Positions 43,326 through 52,398 of a stretch of 52,398 bases of DNA are shown in pieces. The translations under genes were made by a program, and so were the position numbers. Positions within the stretch are counted from its first letter, which is position 1, and each line of letters begins with the position of its first letter. The DNA is taken from NCBI RefSeq assembly GCF_009766095.1, contig NZ_LMUD01000002.1:50230-102627 (forward strand), in the 5' to 3' direction. The stretch comes from Granulicella sp. S190 (GTDB lineage: Bacteria; Acidobacteriota; Terriglobia; Terriglobales; Acidobacteriaceae). The notes under the pieces were generated by a model. It saw nothing but the letters and a program-made list of their open reading frames with translations. It searched no databases and had not been told where the DNA came from.

Positions 43326-44603
43326 CTAACAAGCAGCAGCGTAGACGCGCAGTACGTCACGTACTTTGTCTACAATCAATGACTCGGCGTCGTTTTTCAA
43401 GATGCCTTCGCGCACTCGCTGGTACTGCTGCGGCAGATAAGCACTAAGGGTGGTCTCGGGAATTGCTGTGCGGGTAAGGTTCGTGACCAGGCGTAAAACT
43501 GCTGCTTCAACGGCTGCATCGTTCCAGTAGTACCGCATACGGTCGCTGTAGCTGTAGACACGGAGCAGTCTCTGCCTTTGCTCATTACCGCTATAGTAAG
43601 GTCTCCAGGAGACAGGCTCTGCGAGCATCTTTTGCTCAACTATCGACGGCAGATGAGACGACTCCGCTTCGCCGAACAGCTCCTTCTCAATTGCAGCAAG
43701 TGCAAACAGCGCCTCTCGCATCGCAAAGGTCAGGGCGGGACCAACCTTAAGGATCGCAAAGCCGTCCTGCACCAATTGCGCATATGTCTCGGGCTTTTGA
43801 TAGTCCGTGGAGTGTGCTTCAAATACCAGCTTTGGGGTCTGCTCGCGGAGCCATCGAGCAAGAGCAGCAGCTTTCAGTGGAGCGTAATCCACTACGCTGT
43901 CATGGTCAAACTCGATCCCGGGCTGCACCACCAGCGCCATCACTCTCTCCCACGCATCGTGCAGACCCGCCTTCATAAAGGCTGCATGATGCACATCGAG
44001 TGTATTTTGCGCTGCCGTGGTCGTTGTTGCGGCCAGCTCGTCCAGGTCGTGCGTGGCGCCACCTGGCGTAGGAACCTCAGTACCGATGACGTAGACCGGC
44101 TCGGGTAATCCCGCAGTCTCGGCTGCAGCCTCTGCCGTCGCACAAAGCTGCGCCGCACGTGCCGCGATAGTCTCATCTGTCAAAACCTTCACTTCATTGC
44201 CGCACGGCATGCTTGCATCCAGATGAATCTTCGAGAACCCCGCCGCAGCATACTCCGCAACCATCTTGAGGGAATGCGTCATGGCAGCTTCCGGAGCGAG
44301 GTTGCGCCACGGATTGGGTCCGAGATGATCTCCTCCCAGTACTAGACCAGCACAATCAAATCCGGTACTGTTTACGATGCGCTCGGCAAACCGGCGAAAC
44401 TCCGACGGTCTCATGCCTGTGTATCCGCCAGCCTGATTCACCTGGTTGGAGGTCGCCTCAATCAGCAGAAGGCTTCCATCTACCCTGGCCTGCTCACCGG
44501 CCGCGCGCAAGACCCAAGGATGCGCCGAGCATACGGAATAAATTCCCGTCCGCTTACCACTCTCTGAGCGTTTCGAGAGATGCTGTTGCAGCACGTGCGT
44601 CAT
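43326..44603 (-). CDS. kbaZ: D-tagatose-1,6-bisphosphate aldolase subunit KbaZ/GatZ
   Basis: This 425-residue protein matches the class II tagatose-bisphosphate aldolase non-catalytic subunit family in length and motifs: GIYSVCSAHPWVLRAA, LLIEATSNQVNQAGGYTGM, LVLGGDHLGPNPWR and SKIHLDASMPCG. KbaZ/GatZ stabilises and activates the catalytic KbaY/GatY subunit. No KbaY homologue is in this window, so the partner must be elsewhere or the protein works alone. Its start overlaps the end of agaS as ATGA (44600-44603), so the two are translated together. It acts in the cytoplasm at the last step, splitting tagatose-1,6-bisphosphate to triose phosphates. Confidence 0.92.
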   Translation of the reverse strand: MTHVLQQHLSKRSESGKRTGIYSVCSAHPWVLRAAGEQARVDGSLLLIEATSNQVNQAGGYTGMRPSEFRRFAERIVNSTGFDCAGLVLGGDHLGPNPWRNLAPEAAMTHSLKMVAEYAAAGFSKIHLDASMPCGNEVKVLTDETIAARAAQLCATAEAAAETAGLPEPVYVIGTEVPTPGGATHDLDELAATTTTAAQNTLDVHHAAFMKAGLHDAWERVMALVVQPGIEFDHDSVVDYAPLKAAALARWLREQTPKLVFEAHSTDYQKPETYAQLVQDGFAILKVGPALTFAMREALFALAAIEKELFGEAESSHLPSIVEQKMLAEPVSWRPYYSGNEQRQRLLRVYSYSDRMRYYWNDAAVEAAVLRLVTNLTRTAIPETTLSAYLPQQYQRVREGILKNDAESLIVDKVRDVLRVYAAAC

Positions 44604-45805
44604 TCGCAGTGCTCATAGATGCGGAACTCTCCTACAACGCGGCTGATGACACCGCGCGGACTCGGCGCATCCGGCTTGAGTCCTTGAGCCAGCGAAGAGT
44701 AGAGTCCAAGCAGCTGCCCCAGCATCACATCCACTGGCGGACGATACAGGTCGGGCACTCCGTGCCCGATTGCCAGATACTGTTCGCTGCAGCCTACAAG
44801 ATGATCTGCGTTCGGCGGCCCCACGACGACTCGTTGCGCCACGATCTCTTTTTCGCCGACCTCGCGCAACAGATCCGCTTCGTAACTTTGACGGCGGCTG
44901 TCGCTCGATAAAAAACAGACGAGCAGCGTCTCCTTATCGAGCGCTGCCATTGGCCCGTGCCGCAGACCAAGGACTGACTCAGCCATCGTCTTTACGCCAC
45001 CGGCAGTCAGCTCCAGCACTTTAAGTGCAGACTCCCGCGCCACGCCAGTAAGCGCGCCCGAACCGAGCACGCAGACGCGCCTATATTTCTTCTCCGCCAA
45101 CTCGCGAGCAGCTGCGTCTGCTATCGGAAGAAACCGTTCGCCGGAGCTCACAAGAGCTTCGAACACCGGCTCGTAGGTAGCCTCCGACCAGGTATGCGCA
45201 AGGCACTGCCCGAAGACGACCATGTTGGTGAAGGAGCTGGTCATCGCCAATCCACGATCGTTTACCGCATCGTCCAGAATCACGGCGTACGCCCTGTCCC
45301 GACCGTCCACCAACTCTGCCATGCGGCCTTTTTCGTTACACGTGACGATCAAATGCGCGATCTCTGGATATCGTTCGAGAGCCCGCTGCAGCACTGCTAC
45401 GCCCTCTGGAGAATCGCCCGAACGGGAGAACGAAATCATTAAGTATCGACGGCCCGGGACTAATTGATCGGACATATTCAACAGAAGGTCCGTACTAGCG
45501 ATGGCCTGGGTCTCGCAGCCCCAGCAGGAACGAAGGACGAGCGCCAACGACTGACCGATATAATCCGAGGTTCCAGCCCCCGTCAACACCACTGTAGGCC
45601 GTCGCTCCAGTGGACCAGTGACGCCTGCAGCCTCGAGAAACGCCCGTAGCCTTTCGGCATGTTGTTTGAAGATCTTTCGCGTTCCACGCCAGGTCGCCGG
45701 TTGCTGCGCGATCTCACCGGCGGTCGCGGTCGTCCCCAGAGCCTCTTGGGACTCTTCAGGTAGATTAATCAATTCCTCTAGTGCTAGCACTTGCTCTAAC
45801 CTCAT
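44600..45805 (-). CDS. agaS: AgaS-type SIS-domain sugar-phosphate isomerase/deaminase
   Basis: AgaS family enzymes convert D-galactosamine-6-phosphate to tagatose-6-phosphate with loss of ammonia, or isomerise related sugar phosphates. Two SIS domains are seen: PTVVLTGAGTSDYIGQSLAL with MISFSRSGDSPEGVAVL, and RVCVLGSGALTGVARESALKVLELTAG with ESVLGLRHGPMAALD. The product from the ATG at 45805 is 401 residues, close to the E. coli protein (about 384). A TTG at 45850 would add 15 residues, but no ribosome site supports either strongly. It is first in a two-gene unit with kbaZ and diverges from the PfkB kinase across a 116-base promoter region. Confidence 0.92.
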   Translation of the reverse strand: MRLEQVLALEELINLPEESQEALGTTATAGEIAQQPATWRGTRKIFKQHAERLRAFLEAAGVTGPLERRPTVVLTGAGTSDYIGQSLALVLRSCWGCETQAIASTDLLLNMSDQLVPGRRYLMISFSRSGDSPEGVAVLQRALERYPEIAHLIVTCNEKGRMAELVDGRDRAYAVILDDAVNDRGLAMTSSFTNMVVFGQCLAHTWSEATYEPVFEALVSSGERFLPIADAAARELAEKKYRRVCVLGSGALTGVARESALKVLELTAGGVKTMAESVLGLRHGPMAALDKETLLVCFLSSDSRRQSYEADLLREVGEKEIVAQRVVVGPPNADHLVGCSEQYLAIGHGVPDLYRPPVDVMLGQLLGLYSSLAQGLKPDAPSPRGVISRVVGEFRIYEHCE

Positions 45806-45847
45806 GCTTTGAACGTCTTCAGCTTCTTCACTTTGATACTCCAACCA

Positions 45848-45896
45848 CAAAGGAAAGTAAAGATAATCATTCGTAATAATAAATTACCTATATGAT
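45848..45896. promoter_or_regulatory. Operator-like elements in the agaS/pfkB divergent promoter
   Basis: On the minus strand, 45867-45848 reads ATTATCTTTACTTTCCTTTG, three CTTT units at about 5-base spacing. This is similar to the element before the TonB receptor and to the CTTT-rich operators reported for E. coli AgaR. Next to it, GTAAT-AATAA-ATTAC (45873-45887) is a perfect 5-bp inverted repeat. A -10-like TATGAT (45891-45896) faces the kinase gene. Confidence 0.4.
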
Positions 45897-45921
45897 CTCA
45901 TAAAGTCTGGAGGTTTCTCGT

Positions 45922-46917
45922 TTGAACGACCCTGAGTCTCGATTCACCATGTCCGGCGACCCCGTCGCGCGTTTCGACATCACTATCGCGGGAGAGATCA
46001 ATCTCGATTTGATCCTCTATGGTCTACCGCGCGAGCTTCCAGTCGAACGCGAATTGCTTGCCACGGACTTCGCGATGACCCTTGGCAGCTCATCTGCAAT
46101 TCTTGCGCACAACATGGCTGCCCTTCATGCGTCGGTCGGCTTCATCACCTGCGTCGGCCAGGATGCTCTTGGGCAGATCGCGCTCGATCGTCTGGGTGAA
46201 AGTGGAACGGACCTGTCCCGCATCTTACGCTCTCCCTCAGGCCTAGGAACAGGCGTCACGGTGCTACTTCCCCATGGCGCGGTTCGTCGCATCCTGACTT
46301 ATCCGGGGACTATGACAGAGCTGACCTGCGCAGATCTTGACATTGATTACTTAGCCTCGGGGCGTCATTTTCACTTATCTTCGCTCTTCCTGCAGACCGG
46401 TCTACATCCAGGCTTGCCGCGATTACTCGCCGAACTCAAGTCTCGCGGACTTACGATCTCACTCGACACCAATGACGACCCGGTAGACGAGTGGGGCGGC
46501 ATTCTCGATGATGTTCTTCCTCTGATCGATATCCTCATGCCCAACGAGGACGAGCTTCTTCGTATCGCCGGAGTTTTTTCTATCGAGGATGCTCTGGCTA
46601 AGGTGGGCACTATCGTTCCACTCATCGTCGTGAAGCGCGGAGCACGCGGCACTCTTATTTCTGAACGCGGCATCAAGACTGAGGTACCAACGGTCGCCGT
46701 CACGCCCGTCGACACCATCGGGGCAGGTGACAGCTTTAATGCCGGCTTTCTCACTGCATATCTAAAAGGCAACTCTCCGAACTTTTGTGCTGCAGCGGGC
46801 AACGTTACCGGTGCCCTATCGACACAACGTGCCGGCGGGACCGAAGCCTTCCGTGACCAGTCCCTGCTTCAAGACTTCCTGCGCCTCCACTGGCCCGTTC
46901 AAACAGAGCGGGACTGA
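45922..46917 (+). CDS. PfkB-family sugar kinase
   Basis: This 331-residue ribokinase-family kinase has an N-terminal FDITIAGEINLDLILYG motif, a GGSS-like LGSSSAILAHNMA sugar-binding stretch and the catalytic signature VDTIGAGDSFNAGFL with its Asp base. In this locus it would phosphorylate tagatose-6-phosphate, or an amino sugar to feed AgaS. The sequence does not decide between them. The start is TTG at 45922 with GGAGG (45909-45913) eight bases upstream, so this start is well supported. It diverges from agaS and is probably under the same regulator. Confidence 0.9.
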   Translation: MNDPESRFTMSGDPVARFDITIAGEINLDLILYGLPRELPVERELLATDFAMTLGSSSAILAHNMAALHASVGFITCVGQDALGQIALDRLGESGTDLSRILRSPSGLGTGVTVLLPHGAVRRILTYPGTMTELTCADLDIDYLASGRHFHLSSLFLQTGLHPGLPRLLAELKSRGLTISLDTNDDPVDEWGGILDDVLPLIDILMPNEDELLRIAGVFSIEDALAKVGTIVPLIVVKRGARGTLISERGIKTEVPTVAVTPVDTIGAGDSFNAGFLTAYLKGNSPNFCAAAGNVTGALSTQRAGGTEAFRDQSLLQDFLRLHWPVQTERD

Positions 46918-47172
46918 GGGGGCTAGAGACGTGTCATGAATATGGAAGAGACCTAAGGTCGAACCGTTTCCGCAGCGGTCTTTCCTGGCAGCCGGGGCCT
47001 CGACGTCGAGACCGTTCTGCTCATGTGCCCGCTTCTAATGTTTTTGCAGAGTGCTCGTTATCTACCTACGAGCCTCGGGCGAAATGATCAGTATGGCTCT
47101 TTCTTTCCTTGCCGCCATTACGCTCGCTTAGATTCCGTTCCGCTAAACTAGAACTTGCCCTCACGGAAGCGC

Positions 47173-47955
47173 ATGCCAGCCGAAATCATCCTCCAACAAA
47201 CCCCGGACAACGCCGCACTCCTCGACAAGCGCGAGCAACTTGCCACCGTCCGCACGACGCTCGCCGAGCGCGAATCCGAGCTTGCCCAGATCCGCACCCA
47301 GTTCAAAACTTTCGAAGGCCGTTACGTTCGCCAGGTCGGCATCCTCTACGCCGAGCTCGACGACCTCGAAGCACGCATCGCCGAGCGCGAGGTCGATCTT
47401 TACGACTCGGACTGCGCCCGCCGCCGCGCCGAAGAGACTCGACAGCGCGCACAGGAGACCCACGATGCCGCCTTCGGTGATGCCCGCGAAGCTGAGGAGT
47501 TTGACCCACCGCCTAGCCTCAAGACCCTCTTCCGCGAGGTCGCCAAGCGCATCCACCCCGACTTTGCGCGCGACGACGCCGAGCAGATGCACTTTACCCT
47601 GCTGATGGCTCGCGCCAATCATGCCTACAGCCGCGGCGACACCGAGACGCTACAGCGTCTTCTTGACGATCACCGCGAAATCAACGCCTCCATCGCCGGC
47701 GAAGGTGCTGCCGCAGAGCTTCTCCGCATCACTCGCCAGATCCACCATGCCGAGCGAGATATTGCTACCCTCGACGCCGAGCGGCATACGCTTCTTTCCA
47801 GTGAAATCGCTCAACTACATCTCGATGCCGAAACCGCCGCCCGCGAACATCGCGACCTCCTTAGGGAACTCGCCTCCAATCTTCATGAGCAGATTGCCGA
47901 TGCCCAGCGCCGCTTCGAACTGATCGACCGCCAGATTAGTGCCCACGGAAGATAA
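47173..47955 (+). CDS. J-domain-like coiled-coil protein
   Basis: This 260-residue soluble protein is mostly alpha-helical coiled coil. The first 100 residues are heptad-rich (EQLATVRTTLAERESELAQI, EARIAEREVDLYDSD). A short segment, SLKTLFREVAKRIHPDFARDD (HPD at 128-130) followed by MARANHAYSRGDTETLQRLL, looks like helices II and III of a DnaJ domain. A second coiled coil ends the protein. The HPD motif is what stimulates Hsp70 ATPase, so recruitment of DnaK is likely. No signal peptide is present. The ATG at 47173 has GGAAG very close upstream. A TTG at 47155 is an alternative. It is followed after two bases by the Sel1-repeat gene. Confidence 0.7.
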   Translation: MPAEIILQQTPDNAALLDKREQLATVRTTLAERESELAQIRTQFKTFEGRYVRQVGILYAELDDLEARIAEREVDLYDSDCARRRAEETRQRAQETHDAAFGDAREAEEFDPPPSLKTLFREVAKRIHPDFARDDAEQMHFTLLMARANHAYSRGDTETLQRLLDDHREINASIAGEGAAAELLRITRQIHHAERDIATLDAERHTLLSSEIAQLHLDAETAAREHRDLLRELASNLHEQIADAQRRFELIDRQISAHGR

Positions 47956-47957
47956 AG

Positions 47958-48746
47958 ATGGAAGACAAGCCCAAAGCCGGCCTGCAGCACATCCCTACCA
48001 GCGGCGCACTGTCACTGCATTCCATGCGCTCCAGCATCATCGCCCGCGGCCGGCGGGACGCAGCCAACGCATCCTCCAACCCACACTATAAGCAGGCCGT
48101 CACCGACTACAATGCCGGCAACTTCGCCGAAGCCGCAACCAGCTTCCGACTCGCCGCTGAGCAAGGCCATGCCGAGTCACAATATCTACTGAGCACTATG
48201 TACGACGCGGGCCGGGGCTTGCTGCAAAATGATAGCCAAGCTGGCTATTGGGAGCGCAAGGCTGCCGAGCAGGGCCACGCCTACGCACAGGCCAACCTCA
48301 GTTTCCGCTACTACGCGGCGGACAACTTTTCTGAAGCTTTCTTATGGTGCCAGCGCGCTGCCCACAGTAATCTCGCGTGGGCGCAGTACAACCTCGGCCT
48401 GATGTATCGCAAAGGCGAAGGGGTTCAGCAAAGCAATACGGAAGCTTCCTATTGGTATCGCCTAGCTGCCACCCAGAACTTTCCTGAAGCCCAGCAGAAG
48501 CTAGCTGACCTCTACTGCATGGGCCAAGGCGTCCCGCTTAGTTATACTCAGGCCGCCGCGTGGTATCGCAAGGCCGCTGATCACGGCAACGCCGAAGCGC
48601 AGTTTCAGCTTGGACATCTCTACGCCATTGGCCACGGCGTCGAGCATGACTACACTCAGTCCCGCCATTGGATTCGTCAGGCTGCTCTCCAAGGCCACGA
48701 ACAGGCAGTACGTGAACTCAAACGCCGCGAGTATCGCGACCCATAG
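47958..48746 (+). CDS. Sel1-repeat protein
   Basis: This 262-residue protein is built of about six Sel1-like (TPR-related) helical repeats from residue 40 on. Examples are AATSFRLAAEQGHAESQYLL, AQYNLGLMYRKGEGVQQ and AAAWYRKAADHGNAEAQFQL. Sel1 proteins act as protein-protein adaptors. There is no signal peptide, so it should be cytoplasmic. Its ATG lies two bases after the J-domain protein stop, so the two are almost surely co-translated and may work together. It converges with hflX, 33 bases away. Confidence 0.85.
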   Translation: MEDKPKAGLQHIPTSGALSLHSMRSSIIARGRRDAANASSNPHYKQAVTDYNAGNFAEAATSFRLAAEQGHAESQYLLSTMYDAGRGLLQNDSQAGYWERKAAEQGHAYAQANLSFRYYAADNFSEAFLWCQRAAHSNLAWAQYNLGLMYRKGEGVQQSNTEASYWYRLAATQNFPEAQQKLADLYCMGQGVPLSYTQAAAWYRKAADHGNAEAQFQLGHLYAIGHGVEHDYTQSRHWIRQAALQGHEQAVRELKRREYRDP

Positions 48747-48779
48747 CCCAAGCCTAGACATCGCACGCGACGATCACAC

Positions 48780-50309
48780 TTATGCCGGCTGCACTCGCAG
48801 GTGATTTTTAGAGGAATCTTGTTTATCGCGAAAGCGGCGATACCTATAAAGAAGAGATGCTGGGCCGCGGGCTCGGAGGAAGACGAGGTTTTCTTCGAAG
48901 CGTTTCTCGGAGACAATCGCTCCGCCTTCGAGTGAGGCAAGAATGGAACCTTCCGATTGCGGGAGCCTAAAACTGAATTCGACGAGCGGATCGACGACGA
49001 GTTCGGCGTCGATGGCCGCCAGGAGTTGTTGCAGGCCGGTATGCTGAAGCGCGGAGACAGGAATTCCTTCGCGATCACTGGAGAGATGGGTACGTTCCTG
49101 GGGCGGGACGAGATCGATCTTGTTCATGACTTGAATAACCCGCTTGGTGGAGATTTCAAGCTCCGCCAAGACACTTTCAACCTGGGTCTTCTGCTCTTCG
49201 CGGATAGGACTGGCGGCGTCCTGAACGTGAAGAAGAATCTCCGCACGTTCTACTTCTTCGAGGGTGGCGCGGAAGCTGGTGACAAGAGTGGGGGGAAGAT
49301 TGCGGATGAATCCTACGGTATCCGAGAGCAGAATTTTTCGTCGGGAAGGAAGTTGGAGCTGCCGGAGCTTGGGGTCAAGGGTAGCGAACATGCGCGCCGA
49401 TTCAAGCACACCGGCCTCGGTCAGGGCGTTGAAGAGGGTGCTTTTGCCTGCATTGGTATAGCCGACAAGAGCAACCACCGGGACCGGAACAGCCTCCCGG
49501 CGTTGCCGCTGCTGATGGCGAATGCGGCGGACGGCGGCGAGCTGGGTCTTGATGTGGTCGAGGCGCAGGTTGATCTTGCGGCGATCGGTCTCGAGCTGAG
49601 TTTCACCCGGGCCTCGGGTTCCGATGCCGCCGCCAAGCTGTGACATGGCGCGTCCGCGACCGGCAAGACGGGGTAGTTGATATTCAAGTTGCGCGAGCTC
49701 TACCTGAAGCTGACCCTCACTGGTTTTGGCATGGCGAGCGAAGATGTCGAGGATAAGCTGCGAACGGTCGATGACGTGGCAAGGTAGACGGGCTTCTATG
49801 TTGCGAAGCTGGGAGGGGCTGAGGTCGTGGTCGAAGAGAACAAGCGAGGCATTGGTGCTGGCCACAACGCCGACGATCTCATCAAGTTTGCCCTGGCCGA
49901 CGAGGCTGGAGGGGTCGGGTTTCTGACGGCGCTGAACCAGGGTGGCGGCAATAGTCGCGCCGGCTGATCGAGCGAGTTCCTCGAACTCTGCACGGCTGGC
50001 ATCAAAGTCGAGGGTGGATGACGCTTCGCCTCGGAGATCTTCTTCTCCATCCACGACTGCCGCTGCGGTGCGGGCAAGTTTAGCGGCGGCGGTAAGCTGC
50101 TTGCGCTTGCGGAGCTCGCCGGTGAACTCGACCACGACGAGTACGGCGAGTTCCTGTTGAGTTTGCGAGGTGCGGAGTTCACGGGCAAGAAGCGCCGCGT
50201 CCTGGGCCTCACTCGCTTCGACAAGACTGCGGCGGACTGTCTTTGCGCGGTTTCGGCGCGGTGGCGCTTGCTCCGTAGTGGCGTCCAGCGATTTCTTCTT
50301 ACCGGTCAA
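48780..50309 (-). CDS. hflX: Ribosome-associated GTPase HflX
   Basis: HflX binds ribosomes and can split or rescue stalled ones under stress. The HflX-specific N-terminal domain reads [16 protein letters not shown] and [42 protein letters not shown]. The G-domain has G1 [12 protein letters not shown]3 [12 protein letters not shown] and G4 MNKIDL. The 509-residue product has a basic N-terminal extension of about 70 residues and a C-terminal part ([23 protein letters not shown]). The start is TTG at 50309. An in-frame stop lies a short way upstream, and no ATG or GTG lies between. Confidence 0.95.
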   Translation of the reverse strand: MTGKKKSLDATTEQAPPRRNRAKTVRRSLVEASEAQDAALLARELRTSQTQQELAVLVVVEFTGELRKRKQLTAAAKLARTAAAVVDGEEDLRGEASSTLDFDASRAEFEELARSAGATIAATLVQRRQKPDPSSLVGQGKLDEIVGVVASTNASLVLFDHDLSPSQLRNIEARLPCHVIDRSQLILDIFARHAKTSEGQLQVELAQLEYQLPRLAGRGRAMSQLGGGIGTRGPGETQLETDRRKINLRLDHIKTQLAAVRRIRHQQRQRREAVPVPVVALVGYTNAGKSTLFNALTEAGVLESARMFATLDPKLRQLQLPSRRKILLSDTVGFIRNLPPTLVTSFRATLEEVERAEILLHVQDAASPIREEQKTQVESVLAELEISTKRVIQVMNKIDLVPPQERTHLSSDREGIPVSALQHTGLQQLLAAIDAELVVDPLVEFSFRLPQSEGSILASLEGGAIVSEKRFEENLVFLRARGPASLLYRYRRFRDKQDSSKNHLRVQPA

Positions 50310-50496
50310 ATTTGTCTCAATTCGGGGCTGGGCTTCCGACCTGTTCTGGTCTCATGATACTGATAGGAGGGCGTGCGCTCCCGTTCTCCAGACTCGGGGT
50401 TGCTTCATAAACGCAATAAACTCTCGTTACGTTCGATGCTCTTCGACTAGGTTTCCTGGCATTTATTTAGGCTGTGTAAAAAGAAGGGTGTGAATC

Positions 50497-50527
50497 TTGA
50501 CAAAGTCCGAGATTAGACAGAATCTAA
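50497..50527 (+). promoter_or_regulatory. perR promoter with PerR-box-like operator
   Basis: A perfect -35 TTGACA (50497-50502) stands ahead of TTAGACAGAATCTAA (50513-50527), a 7-1-7 palindrome with TTAGA/TCTAA arms. It resembles the PerR box TTATAATnATTATAA and lies where the -10 and start of transcription should be. A bound repressor would block the promoter. No strong -10 is seen apart from this region. Confidence 0.55.
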
Positions 50528-50535
50528 GTTAGGAC

Positions 50536-50982
50536 ATGGACACCGAGTCGATTCGACAGAGTCTGGAAAGCAACGGGTTGAGATTCACTCCCCAGCGTCA
50601 CTGTGTCATGGCGTTCCTGATGGAACATGCAGGCCATCCCACAGCGGCGGAGATCTTTCAGGCAGTCAACCGCCTCGATCCACGTTCTTCAAGGGCCACC
50701 ACTTACAACAATTTGCGGGATCTGGTGCAGGCTGGTCTGGTGCGCGAAGTGGCAGTTGAAGGCCGCTCTGCCCGTTTCGATGCAAAAGGAATGCGGCATC
50801 ATCACTTCATCTGTGACCGCTGCGGCAAGGTTGAAGATGTGGATTGGTACGACGTGCCGAAGCCAGCATCCTCCTCTCTTGGCAAGCGAATTCTTCGCGA
50901 GTGCGAACTCATTGTCCGTGGACTCTGCACGGGATGCGCTCCTGCCAAGGGGCGAAGACGTATGGGTGTGGAGACCGAATGA
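50536..50982 (+). CDS. perR: Fur-family peroxide-sensing repressor PerR
   Basis: This 148-residue winged-helix regulator shows the full PerR signature. The structural zinc site is Cys93-x2-Cys96 and Cys131-x2-Cys134. The five regulatory-metal ligands of Bacillus PerR align as His34, Asp82, His88, His90 and Asp101. The Asp at the last place separates PerR from Fur, which has Glu. Peroxide oxidises the metal-bound histidines and releases DNA. A palindrome of PerR-box type overlaps its promoter, suggesting autoregulation. katG starts 115 bases after its stop on the same strand, a common target pairing. Confidence 0.92.
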   Translation: MDTESIRQSLESNGLRFTPQRHCVMAFLMEHAGHPTAAEIFQAVNRLDPRSSRATTYNNLRDLVQAGLVREVAVEGRSARFDAKGMRHHHFICDRCGKVEDVDWYDVPKPASSSLGKRILRECELIVRGLCTGCAPAKGRRRMGVETE

Positions 50983-51084
50983 ATAGCATGCGTGGGCAAG
51001 TGCAGCCGGGTTTTTGGATTTGCAGGAAGTTAAGTTGTTCGAACCTAAACGCAGCATAGTTACAGGGGCTCAGTCCCCGGTTAA

Positions 51085-52398
<1,314 letters not shown>

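Noticed and set aside
46918..47172. A 12-base palindrome CTCGACGTCGAG (46999-47010) and GACCTAAGGTC as a terminator or operator
   Set aside because: The stems are not followed by a T-run and no promoter can be placed beside them, so no function is claimed.

Overview
The window looks like a chromosomal segment of a soil acidobacterium (Terriglobia/Acidobacteriaceae, Edaphobacter- or Granulicella-like). This placement is an inference. It rests on a very long TonB-dependent receptor with an N-terminal carboxypeptidase-regulatory-like domain and an LPLNGRDF plug motif, a complete PQQ operon, a large exopolysaccharide locus, moderately high GC, and many TTG/GTG starts. No phage, transposase, CRISPR array, rRNA or tRNA gene was found.

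Region 1 (1-21520) is a Wzx/Wzy-type exopolysaccharide locus. A monotopic phosphoglycosyltransferase (20069-21520, +) starts the lipid-linked repeat unit. Family-4 glycosyltransferases (842-2047, 17176-18351) and a GT-A-like protein (2195-3106) would extend it. An aldo/keto reductase, a GMC oxidoreductase and a 2-oxoglutarate/Fe(II) oxygenase may modify sugars. Two acyltransferase-3 proteins would acylate, a Wzx-like flippase and an O-antigen ligase/polymerase-like protein would translocate and polymerise, and a Wzc-like tyrosine autokinase plus a Wza-like SLBB protein would control length and export. Two related secreted beta-helix (pectate-lyase-fold) proteins, one cut by the window start, bracket the GT/AKR/GMC module. 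Two long intergenic leaders (16739-17175 and 19711-20068) carry hairpins.

Region 2 (21590-33303) is housekeeping. hemA and a HemX/CcsA-like membrane protein overlap by ATGA. The pqqA-B-C-D-E operon follows on the minus strand, including a 28-residue pqqA. mutS diverges from pqqA, then come anmK and a lone peptide-binding lipoprotein. A small palindromic repeat occurs twice here, and a different dispersed-repeat-like sequence lies at the start of the lipoprotein gene.

Region 3 (33524-46917) is a glycan-catabolism locus with an amino-galactose signature. It holds a DeoR/AgaR-type regulator, a TonB receptor, a secreted clan GH-D (GH36/27-like) glycosidase with a C-terminal PKD domain, a secreted amidohydrolase, an APC permease, a KbaZ/GatZ tagatose-bisphosphate aldolase subunit, an AgaS sugar-phosphate isomerase/deaminase and a PfkB kinase. 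CTTT-rich operator-like elements upstream of the receptor and in the agaS/pfkB divergent promoter suggest one regulon. This is the most interesting system in the window. The arrangement suggests uptake and breakdown of an alpha-galactosaminide or alpha-galactoside glycan through the tagatose pathway, with several standard Aga enzymes missing.

Region 4 (47173-52398) holds a J-domain-like coiled-coil protein translationally linked to a Sel1-repeat protein, hflX, and a perR-katG peroxide-defence pair. A PerR-box-like palindrome precedes perR, and katG is cut by the window end.
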